A program made the position numbers and the translations under genes. The notes below the pieces were generated by a model. The model worked only from the letters and a program-made list of their open reading frames with translations, was not told the origin of the DNA and did not search any database. A stretch of DNA of 64,000 nucleotides from Liriodendron chinense (taxonomy: Eukaryota > Streptophyta > Magnoliopsida > Magnoliales > Magnoliaceae), in assembly GCA_003013855.2 (NCBI GenBank), contig ML058384.1, forward strand, positions 16,006,176 to 16,070,175, written 5' to 3'. Shown here piece by piece: positions 56,445 through 64,000 of the stretch. Numbering within the stretch: position 1 is the first letter of the stretch; every line of letters starts with the position of its first letter.

Positions 56445-56666
56445 ATGTCCTCCACAAATTGGAGCGTAGCGGAAGCATGCAGCATACTTCATCAGTTGTT
56501 GCGGATGGACTTTCCAGCCCTATATTCTTCTGGTAGGGCCAGAGAGATACCCGGTCTGGTCGATGAATATAGGGAGGAAGACGATGACTCAGATGAAAGA
56601 TTATACAATCTCAAAGAAATTTCGGACCTAATGGAGGAATATAACCGCGGGAAACTTCGCATGTAA
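56445..56666 (+). CDS. Small ORF (73 aa) between the two CACTA genes, function unknown
   Basis: It encodes an N-terminus MSSTNWSVAEACSIL, an acidic middle (VDEYREEDDDSDERL) and a helical end. It is complete from ATG to TAA and placed where some CACTA elements carry an extra exon or gene. I do not recognise it. It could be a short independent gene or an exon of the downstream gene; no good donor site is obvious after it. Confidence 0.35.
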   Translation: MSSTNWSVAEACSILHQLLRMDFPALYSSGRAREIPGLVDEYREEDDDSDERLYNLKEISDLMEEYNRGKLRM

Positions 56667-57076
56667 GATGCGACATTATCACTTGCACATATGAACGGAG
56701 TCCCGAGAGATCAGATTTCTCCTATTGTGATTGGCATGTTGGCTGTAACAATGTTAAGTGCTTCATACAGCTTGACATATACATCTGCAGCGTACGATAA
56801 CTAACGCAGGGAGTATTTCGGATAGTTGATCCGAAGTTGATTTGTATTACAATGAAATATATGTATTTAATATAGAATGACAATGTGTAATGGATTTTTC
56901 AACTTTTATATTCTATTTACGCTTTTATTATATTCTGCTTGCATTATAGTGTAATGGTCTAATCATATTTTTATCATCTCTCTAAGCATAAGCACAAATT
57001 TATTCTACCATGATGTTCATAAACTTGCATTGACATTGTTTAAATTTATAAGTTTGTATTTCAGACATATTCAGTC
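56667..57076. other. Spacer between CACTA ORFs
   Basis: AT-rich and non-coding; it probably holds the promoter or 5' UTR of the TNPA-like gene. No clear TATA box is seen close to the start codon. Confidence 0.45.
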
Positions 57077-58778
57077 ATGGCACCAGGTAGGAGATCAGGT
57101 CGTTCGCGCACTGGATCTAACCCTTCCACCCGTGATGCGACGCAGACAGCATCGACGTCGCACGGTGCATCACAGGCATCTGATCCTTTGGTTGAGCATA
57201 CACCGGGCACTGTATGTAAGTTTAGACATTTATTTAATGATTTCTGTTTATATTGTTACTTACATATATCTTTTCGTGACAGCATCTTCTACCAGCCGAC
57301 TAGGACGTGGACCCACGCGTGGGTTAGTTTTAGAGCTACTTACGCGTGAGGGTAGGGTGGCCGTAGAGTTCTCACAGGACTGCCTTAGACCTGTTGGGGA
57401 CAGTGCCAGACTGTTTACGTCTGAGGTCGGTGTCCTATGCCGATCTCTGATCCCTGCCACCACCCCCCATTGGACTGACGTGACAGATGATGTGCGACAG
57501 CTCATCCGTCAACGCCTTCAGGTAAATTTTAGTAAATTGAAATTTTCTTTTGTAAAAGTTCATTTATGGTTAAGTCCTATTCTTAATAAGTTTATTGCCT
57601 TAATTTATTATTTACGAAACTGCAAGATAAATTTGACTTCGATTTGAATGTTCCTTACATTTCTCATGCCGTCGACGACATGATCAGAGAGCGGTTCAAG
57701 GAGTCCCGTGGAGAGTTACACCAGCAGTGTAAGCGGTGCAGGACACACGATGAGGCCGTACTGTTCGCACCGCCCCACGTTACTACAGACGACTGGCGGA
57801 TACTCTGCGAGAGATTTTCGTCGGAGGCTTTTCAGGTAATATTTACAAATTTATGATATCTTAAGGTAACAATTAAATTCGCAATTAATAGCAATGTATT
57901 TTATATAATGTGTTCAGAAGAGAAGTAGAATAAATTCTACGAACACGAAAAAGTTACAAGTGAACCACATAGCTGGTTCAAAGTCATTTATACGACATCG
58001 TTATGACATGGTAAGAAATTATTGATGATTATTAAGTTAATATATTATTTTGATTGGCATTTATTATAAGTCTTCTTTCCTTTCGATTGCGCAGCGAGAT
58101 TCTGTCACCGGCTAGGAGCCTGGACCAGTAGACCTCTACAGAGGGACTCACTGTCAGCAGGCGACAGGATCTTGGGTTCATCCTAGAGCTAGTGAACATT
58201 AGGTAAAAATCTTTACTTTGTAAAATTTAATTGCGCATTGATTGATAATAATGTCATTCATGTCATTTTTTATGAAATTTCATATGTTTTCATTATAGGC
58301 GGTGATGGACACCATACGCAGTCAGCCCACTCCCGATGGTAGTCAGCGGAGTGGGCCAGAAATCCTGAGTGAGGTGCTTGGCACCCGTTCTGGATATGTG
58401 CATGGGCTTGGCCATGGTGCCAAGCTCATGGCACCCACTAGAGGTGGCTCCAGCCGATCTGTAGCTGGTGAGAGCGCTCTACGCCGAGCTGATATCGCAG
58501 AGAGAGAGGTTCAGCAGCTACGCGTCGTCGTCGATGAGATTAGAGAGTAGCTGGAGAGGCAGAGAGAGGAAGAGCAGAGGCGTAGGGAGGAGGAAGAGTA
58601 GAGGCGTAGGGAGGAGGAGCAGAGGAGACGGGAGGAGGAGGAGAGGCGACGGGAGGAGCAGGAGAGGAGGATTGAGGAGTTGCGGCAGAAGCATGAGCGA
58701 CGGATGCAGGAGATGTTTCAGGCTCTCGCTGCACGCTTTGGCACCGATGCCCCACCACCTCCGCCTTCTTCTTCGTGA
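57077..58778 (+). pseudogene. TNPA-like protein (Transposase_24, Ptta/En/Spm family), six exons, four TAG codons
   Basis: Exons 57077-57215, 57283-57521, 57627-57835, 57918-58010, 58095-58202 and 58299-58778 have GT-AG borders. Recognisable parts are GRGPTRGLVLELLT, DKFDFDLNV, HQQCKRC, KRSRIN...NHIAGSKSF and EPGPVDLYRGTHCQ, the usual order in Transposase_24 proteins. The last exon ends with an Arg/Glu-rich coiled coil (REEEERRREEQERRIEEL) and a short proline run. Such proteins bind the subterminal repeats and assist the transposase. The junction 57521/57627 shifts the frame by one base as I place it. In-frame TAG codons at 58113, 58200, 58548 and 58599 all stand where CAG is expected. Confidence 0.82.
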
Positions 58779-58990
58779 TCCTTTTTTTTAATATATGAAT
58801 GTTAACTTATATGTATTTGTGCGTGGATGAATATTGGTTTTTTGTGAATGTGGAATGGATTATTTGTGTATGGATGGTGTAGTTTCTGTTTATTCGTATG
58901 TATGTGGATGTGAATAGGATAAAAATGTATAGGTTTATTTACAGGTGTATATCAGGAATTGTTTCCTGAATTTTGAAAACAAATGAAATC
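58779..58990. other. 3' flank of the TNPA-like gene
   Basis: AT-rich and non-coding, with TTTTTTTAATATATGAATG right after the stop; presumed 3' UTR before the subterminal repeats. Confidence 0.45.
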
Positions 58991-59514
58991 GGGAAAGGGA
59001 ATACTATTATCGACGAAATTGTTCGTAGGTAAAAAACATGGAAATTTTTTTACCGACGAAATTTTTCGTTGGTAATAAACTTGTAAAACTTTTACCGACG
59101 AATTATTTCATAGGTAAAAACCTTTTACCGACGTATTTTTTCGTAGATAAACACTTTTACCGACGAAACCTTTTGTAGGTAAAAACTTTTCCCGACGGTT
59201 TTTTTCATAGGGAAAAACCTTTCCCGACGAAAATTTTCGTAGGTAAAAGTCTTCACCTATGAAAATTTTCATCGGGAAAATTTCTTTTACAGATGAATCA
59301 CAATTTTTTTCGACAAAAAATCATATGTTTTGCCGACAATTTTTTTCGTCGGTAATGGTTTTATTATTGCCTACGAAACTTTTTTTCGTCGGGAAAAACC
59401 TTTACCGACGGCCTTTTTGCGACGATGTTAGCCGCGAAAAATTTCGTCGGGAAAAACATTTCCCGACGAAATTTTACTAAAAGCCGACGAATTATTTTAT
59501 CGGTAAAGATGGAA
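58991..59514. repeat. Right subterminal repeat region of the CACTA element
   Basis: More than a dozen TTTTACCGACGAAA/TTTTTTCGTCGGTAA-type words in both orientations mirror the left subterminal region, up to the right inverted terminus. Confidence 0.85.
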
Positions 59515-59640
59515 TTTCTTGTAGTGTCTTTTATAGCTTTCTCCTTAAAAAGTATAATTATATGGATGCTCCACTTCCTGACGGTTACGGTAACCGTCTC
59601 CCACATTGCCTTCCAGAGGCTTCTTTCCTATAGGGTACAA

Positions 59641-59830
59641 CAACCCCAATCGTGTGTGGCCCACCTTGATGTATTTCTGTTGTATCCACGCCGTCCATCT
59701 GTTTTTCCATCTCATTTAGGATGAGATCCCAAACCTTATTATGATCCAAATATCAGATGGACCATACAACTAGAAATAGTGATGAATAACCATTAAAAAC
59801 TTTGGCTAACAAAAGTTTTTGGATATACTC
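59641..59830. mobile_element. Left half of a foldback (MITE-like) repeat
   Basis: GTGTGGCCCACCTTGATGTATTTCTGTTGTATCCACGCCGTCCATC is a standard left arm, followed by the family interior up to AACAAAAGTTTTTGGATATA, where it breaks off. No right arm follows. Confidence 0.65.
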
Positions 59831-60380
59831 CAAACGGCAATCGGTCGCTGGAAATCAACCTCTAGCCGCTGCCCTGATTGCAAAACGGTAATCGGCCGTG
59901 GAAATCGATCATTGGCCGCTGTAATCGGTCGCTTTTTCCATACACAAGATGCAATCGGCCACTGTCTTGTTTCTCATACGGCAATCGGCTAACGAAATCA
60001 ACCTATATCATAATTGCATACAGTAATCGCCCAACGAAATCGGCCAGTGTCATAGATGCATACGACAATCGGCCGATTTTCCCGAACGCAAATGGCAATC
60101 GTCTGTTCCTTTCAAACGTTTCTGACGGGCCTGTCAGAAACAGGGTACAACATTTGCCCCCATGTTGCTTCGCCTTTGGGTAAAAGTTGAAAGCGACAAT
60201 GATCGTGTTTCCTGACCTTGTTGCTCATCGGCACTCACACTAGAAAATTTCACCGTTTTGGTCGGAAAATATCAAATTCGGCCGTCTTGATCAAAACCGA
60301 CCATCTTGGTCGAAAAATAACAATGTTGGTTCTTTTGGCCGAAATCGACCGTCTCGATTAGAGAACATCAAATTTGGTTG
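59831..60380. repeat. Degenerate short repeats (AATCGGCC and GGTCGAAAA words)
   Basis: GCAATCGGCC/GAAATCGGCC-type words recur about ten times in 59831-60110. At 60240-60410 a related set (GGCCGAAATCGACCGTC, TTGGTCGAAAATAAC) appears. Period is irregular. No gene is seen. Confidence 0.55.
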
Positions 60381-60386
60381 CCTTGG

Positions 60387-61130
60387 CTAGAATCGGCTAT
60401 TTTGGTCAAGCTCTTCTACTTCTCTTTCCATCTCATTGGTTTGAGATGATTTTACTTGAAAATCAGAAGGAATGATTAATACCACGTTACAATCAGACAC
60501 CATAGGTGGCAATGATCCAAACACAATTTCCAAATTTGAACATCGCCCAATCATTAACATCGAAATTGACCATGGCAATAAAGGTTGTCAATCGATCCAT
60601 TCATCATGTGACTTGTGAAAAACCAGAATACCAGTATGATCAAGAACTTGTCCAACCATTTCTTGGATTAGATGCATGATTTTGTCGTCATCCAGATGAT
60701 CCGGTTCAACCACTAATGGTGATTCTGGTTCTATCTGGTTTTGTCCTTCATTGAAAAAAATATTTTCAGAAAAATGTAGGGAAAGTTGCCCCCCAAGTGT
60801 TTCCTGACCAGATCACTCATCACGCTCAATATTCGGCAACTCAGTATCTTGCCCATTCATCGACGTGACATTTCGCTCGCGGTCAAGTGAGAACACTTCT
60901 AATACTTCAATCGTAACCTTTCGTTGCCTAAACTTGGCGGGTGGTGGAGCACTCTGTACATCCTCAATATTTGAAATATTCGGGTGAGGTGCCGCTTGAG
61001 CGACAAGAGCCATCAACAAATTCATACTCTCGGTCAATCTATTGAAGCTTTCATTCTGAATTCAAATTTGCTCAGCCTGAGTATGTAATGGCTTAACTTG
61101 AGTTCTCTTCTGTTCTGAGATATGCTAAAT
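60387..61130 (-). pseudogene. Gypsy gag N-terminal region, minus strand
   Basis: On the minus strand the translation has a coiled N-terminal part (SEQKRTQVKPLHTQAEQI, with stops), then ESPLVVEPDHLDDDKIMHLI and VFHKSHDEWIDRQPLLPW. These align with PPLAPEPQQVDRDLIIQLV and YHKSYPKWVDRQNPLPRNY in the plus-strand gag at about 18715-18865, so the two are the same gag family. The gag core is not seen further along. The LTR at 61318-62077 lies just upstream on the same strand. Confidence 0.6.
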
Positions 61131-61467
61131 TCTCATTTGCATATCACAAAACCAGACTGGTATTATTTTGAAGAGGTCATTCCGAGAGGTGAATACCTCG
61201 TCTCATTTGCTCATGTTTGGTCACTTAAAACAATGCCACACCTGTTAACGTCAGATTTTGTAACAGGATCCTCCGGTCGTTCACCTTCTCTCCAACAGAG
61301 ATTTCCTTCGCCGGACCTGTAAGAAGACAGAAAGCAACTAAGGGTAGCTGGTGTCCAGCCGTTAGCCCTCCGATGCTTAAGTCAGCCAAAGCAAGAAGAA
61401 AAATAACCAGGCAAAAGAAGGCTAGAGATTGACTATTGTGTACCTGTATCTTAATGGAGTTTTCTCC

Positions 61468-61476
61468 TTATATAGA
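61468..61476 (-). promoter_or_regulatory. TATA box of the minus-strand LTR
   Basis: On the minus strand CTATATAAGG lies about 150 bp before the LTR end, the expected U3/R position for transcription toward the gag at 61130. Confidence 0.5.
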
Positions 61477-61848
61477 TCAGAAATGATCCAATCTGTTACG
61501 TAAAATATCGAGATCCCTGATTTCGTGGGATAAGAATCTTATCCTCATATAGAAGGGAAATCTAATCCAATGACTCGTCCGATAGCTTCGTTCCTTGATA
61601 GCGATCCCTTGAGACTCGGAACCACTGAAGAAGATAAGCCCCAATCTCGGCCTATGCGGGCTGCTGGTACTGAGGGCTAAGAGTTGTCACCACAGAAAAA
61701 ACTGTTCGCGTGTTGGAAGATGGTCGCGAGTCCAAGTGCCCGCTCATTTAGATACGATACCTTTCAATGACTTGTGAGAAGGTATGCTCGCAGGGAAAAT
61801 ACAACTTCTCGAAGCTTCGGTAATCGAGCATCGTTTTTCCTAATATGC

Positions 61849-62037
61849 GAGTCGCGAACAGACAATCTCGATAGTCGGATAGACGTGCTCGCGGGGTCGG
61901 CGCATCATCAGAATATACGAGTCGCGAACAGACGTTCTCGATAGTCGGATAGACGCGCTCGCGGGGTCGGCGCATCATCAGAATATATGAGTCGCGAACA
62001 GACGTTCTCGATAGTCGGATAGACGTGCTCGCGGGTC
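61849..62037. repeat. Three tandem copies of a 70-bp unit in the LTR
   Basis: GAGTCGCGAACAGACRWTCTCG starts at 61849, 61919 and 61989. Each unit also has GATAGTCGGATAGACGYGCTCGCGGG; the third is cut short. The copies are almost identical, so the duplication is recent or maintained. Confidence 0.95.
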
Positions 62038-62077
62038 TATCACCAGCAGATGATCTTCGCTATTTTTTACTATAACA

Positions 62078-62090
62078 GATGCCCTCCAAG
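62078..62090 (-). other. Polypurine tract of the second minus-strand gypsy element
   Basis: CTTGGAGGGCATC on the minus strand immediately precedes the LTR start TGTTATAG, parallel to CCGGAGGGGCATC/TGTTGGGG at 22500-22480. Confidence 0.65.
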
Positions 62091-62340
62091 TCCTTTCCGT
62101 CAAGAATTCTAAGGGAAGGACTTCTATTCACTATCACACGTAACCGCCTGCTACCTTTATCGAGAACGAAACCGTACATGATTAGGCTAGAATTAATGAG
62201 TGCCAGCTTTTCGCAGCCTTTCCGCAGTCAGGAAGTGAAGAGACGCTCGCCACGTGTCCGGAGAGTTAATGGGCGTGCCTGCTCGACTGCCGCGCCAAAG
62301 GGGGGGCTGCCACGTATCACCAGATGTGGCGGAATGATTG

Positions 62341-62352
62341 CCTATAAATATA
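62341..62352 (+). promoter_or_regulatory. Plus-strand TATA box of the antisense gene
   Basis: CCTATAAATATA in a GATTGCCTATAAATATACGAAG context lies 264 bp beyond the LTR border and about 170 bp before the start codon at 62518. It points away from the LTR. Confidence 0.6.
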
Positions 62353-62517
62353 CGAAGTCCGCCATTTCTCTGGTTTTCTACAGAAGTTTTTTCGAAGGAA
62401 AGAATTCTCCCGTCATCTTCCTCTCATACTCCTTTCCCCAGTGTTCCTTCTTCCTCTTTCTTTCGTACTTGGGTACATTTCTTTTCTTTTTTCTTTTTTA
62501 TCTTCTTTAACCTCCTT

Positions 62518-63928
62518 ATGGCTGGAGACTCTGATGAGACCACCGTCCCACTGGGAGATGCTACACCAGAATCCTCTGCTTCTAGTAATGCGAGGGTTCC
62601 GGCAGGCAGATATACGGCGGCCGGATATCCCTCCATTTTATCGGAGGACCGGTTGGCTAAATTACGGGAGAGATTTCGGATCCCTGACTCCGTCACTCTC
62701 CGGTTGCCCGGAGACGGAGAAACACCGAACTCTCCTCCCCCAGGATGTGTGGCCTTCTATGAGTACCAGCTCATCCTGGGGGTACGCCTTCCGCTCCATC
62801 CTTTCGTTAGGGATGTGCTGCGAAGCCATAAGATTGCCCCCGGGCAACTTATTGTGAATGGATGGAGGGTGGTCCTGGGCTCCTTCGCCCTTTGGGCTCA
62901 GGCCGGCAACGGGGAGCTCACCGCTGAAGAATTCCTCCGTATGTTCTGCTTGAAGAAAGCACCCTCCAGCGAAGGCTGGTACTACCTCTGTTACTGGCAC
63001 TGGGATAACTTCGTGTTGGGGAAGCCCTCCTCGAACTATCCCGGCTGGAGGAAACGGTGGTTCTATGCTTCCGGGAATTAGGAGTCTGCCTCCTCCAGGG
63101 GTCCAGGAGTTACCCGTTTTTTCTGTGAAAGTAGGCACAATCCCACATTGTGCTGTTTCTCCAGTTAGAATTTTAGGGTTTCACTTCATTCTTTGACCTC
63201 TATTTGTGCTCGCAGGTATCCCGGCCTTGAACAAACCAAATTTGAAGGGAAGGATTAACGAGAAGATAGTAAGGGTGTACAAGGTGCCTGTTGGTGATAG
63301 GCACATCGAGGCTTGCTTGTCCCCCTCGCGACTCGCAGCAGCGGGATTGATATCCAGCAAAGAAGTCGCAATGACAAAGGCGGGAGAAAAGAGGGGTCTA
63401 TTGCCTCGATTAAAAGGCGCAAATTCGAAAAGGCAGAAAAAGTCTGCCGGACCTTCTCAACCATCCGCCCCCAAGGGTAGCGACCAACCTGCTCTTCTCG
63501 CGAGCACAGTGGGGGCACCGGTGGTGCCCAACATTCCCCCACTGGTTGTCGCACCTGGACCACCAGTGATTAACATCATTGACAACTCCCCGGATGGGGC
63601 AGGGTCCAGCTGCCCCCCAGCTGAAGAGGCTCGCGAGCAAATAGAACCTCGCGAGCCGGTTCCTGCTCACGAGCTGATCCCTGCTGTCGAGCAGGGACCT
63701 GCTCGCGAGTCGATGGCCCCGCCTCGCGAGTCGGTGGCCCCGCCTATCGCGAGCACGGCTGGGTTGGTCGTTGCCCAGCCATCTGAAGGTGGGACATACT
63801 CTATTCCTCGCCACCTCCACCCAATTTGTAAATTTTTGTTCGACAACGTTACCCCCAAAACTTTTGGCTCTCTTCTCGAGCCAAGCCCTGAGAACCTCTT
63901 CCTTGAGGCGGGGGTAAGGATGGTTCAG
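62518..63928 (+). pseudogene. Antisense gene resembling the 'putative gypsy type transposon' family (PF04195), continues past the window
   Basis: ATG 62518 lies downstream of the TATA box at 62341. Exon 1 (62518-63130) encodes an acidic start, then LSEDRLAKLRERFRIPDSV and the family-like core YEYQLILGVRLPLHPFVRDVLRS followed by LIVNGWRVVLGSF (about residues 80-125). GT-AG intron 63131-63215 joins in phase (CES|IPALNKPNLKG) to exon 2 (63216-63928), a Pro/Ala/Glu-rich segment with repeated ARE/PRE peptides from CTCGCGAG codons. It ends at a GTAAGA donor, so more exons lie beyond the window. One TAG at 63079-63081, in a GNWES-like context, would stop translation (TGG to TAG likely). The function of this family is unknown; it is commonly found inside plant gypsy elements. 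Confidence 0.65.
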
Positions 63929-64000
63929 GTAAGACCTTGGAGTTTTTATTCAACTTCATTAATTTTGGGCTCAAGTGTTTTTTCTCATGTTTTTCTTTTT
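63929..64000 (+). other. Start of the next intron, cut by the window end
   Basis: Begins GTAAGACC after CAG at 63928, then T-rich sequence to the window end. No acceptor lies within the window. Confidence 0.5.

Larger units (their letters stand above)
48251..59526 (+). mobile_element. Complete CACTA (En/Spm) DNA transposon, 11.3 kb
   Basis: The left end CACTACAAGAAA (48251-48262) is mirrored by TTTCTTGTAGTG at 59515-59526. A 3-bp duplication, TCT, flanks it at 48248-48250 and 59527-59529, as CACTA transposases produce. Subterminal regions at both ends hold many TACCGACGAAA/TTTCGTCGGTA words, the presumed binding sites of the accessory protein. Inside are a TNP2-like transposase gene (52535-56268), a small ORF (56445) and a TNPA-like gene (57077-58778), all on the plus strand, plus tandem arrays and a foldback insertion. 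All the hallmarks of an autonomous element are present, but both genes carry stops. Confidence 0.93.
61318..62077 (-). repeat. Minus-strand LTR with PPT on one side and gag on the other
   Basis: On the minus strand it starts TGTTATAGTAAAAAATAGCG at 62077, right after the purine-rich CTTGGAGGGCATC. It has a TATATAAGG box at about 61475 and ends ...TTCTTACA near 61318. Its distal part is related to the LTR at 17386. It contains three copies of a 70-bp unit (separate entry). Its position between a gag remnant and an antisense gene means it serves as 5' LTR for one internal region and 3' LTR for another. Confidence 0.65.

Noticed and set aside
57030..57647. 205-codon ORF overlapping the TNPA-like gene
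   Set aside because: It reads through splice sites in a different frame; the spliced frame gives the conserved Transposase_24 motifs.
58540..58758. 72-codon Pro/Ser/Ala-rich ORF on the minus strand
   Set aside because: It is the complement of the Arg/Glu-rich coiled coil of the TNPA-like gene.

Overview
The window is nuclear DNA of a flowering plant. It carries intron-bearing reading frames, plant-type LTR retrotransposons (Ty1/copia and Ty3/gypsy), a CACTA (En/Spm) DNA transposon, (CT)n tracts and a large family of GTGGGCCCAC-rich foldback repeats. The foldback family made me think of a magnoliid tree, but that is only an impression. There are no rRNA or tRNA genes, CRISPR arrays or bacterial-type genes that I can see. 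Apart from one broken host gene, everything recognisable is mobile DNA, much of it nested.

Layout: 1-2397 is an internally deleted Ty3/gypsy element. 2398-5470 is non-coding with foldback repeats. 5471-7995 holds the last two exons of a methylesterase gene of the MES17 (methyl-IAA esterase) type; its 5' half is missing, and a 127-bp unit containing its splice acceptor is triplicated. About 8670-17290 is a decayed copia element, interrupted by a probable solo LTR (10004-11944, inside gag) and by a second insertion (13429-16402, between integrase and RT). 17386-18000 is a minus-strand LTR, and 18134-20598 a gypsy gag. 20612-33860 is a minus-strand Tat-lineage gypsy element: 3' LTR, then an oppositely transcribed block with its own TATA box, an unknown 208-aa ORF and a plant-mobile-domain (PMD) gene, then aRNH-type pol. 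33866-41909 is a 5'-truncated Tekay/Del chromovirus with a 2.8-kb LTR. 41910-43420 is another LTR with primer site. 43680-44300 is a minisatellite. 44300-48247 is foldback-rich non-coding DNA.

48251-59526 is a complete CACTA transposon (TIRs CACTACAAGAAA, TSD TCT). It holds a TNP2-like transposase gene, a Transposase_24 (TNPA-like) gene, a small unknown ORF, two tandem arrays and TACCGACGAAA subterminal repeats. 59641 to the end holds part of a second minus-strand gypsy family: gag, LTR, polypurine tract, then an oppositely oriented two-exon gene resembling the 'putative gypsy type transposon' (PF04195) family, running off the window.

Three themes stand out. First, both minus-strand gypsy elements place a foreign-looking, intron-containing gene with its own TATA box antisense just inside the 3' LTR. 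Each also has its own short palindromic or inverted motif (GGTGCGT/ACGCACC in one, CTCGCGAG in the other) enriched in both the LTR and the neighbouring antisense region. Second, the CACTA and Tekay genes are inactivated mainly by CAG to TAG, CGA to TGA and TGG to TAG/TGA changes, as expected from deamination of methylated cytosines. Third, the methylesterase fragment records a tandem duplication across an intron-exon boundary. Family names come from remembered motifs; no database search was run.
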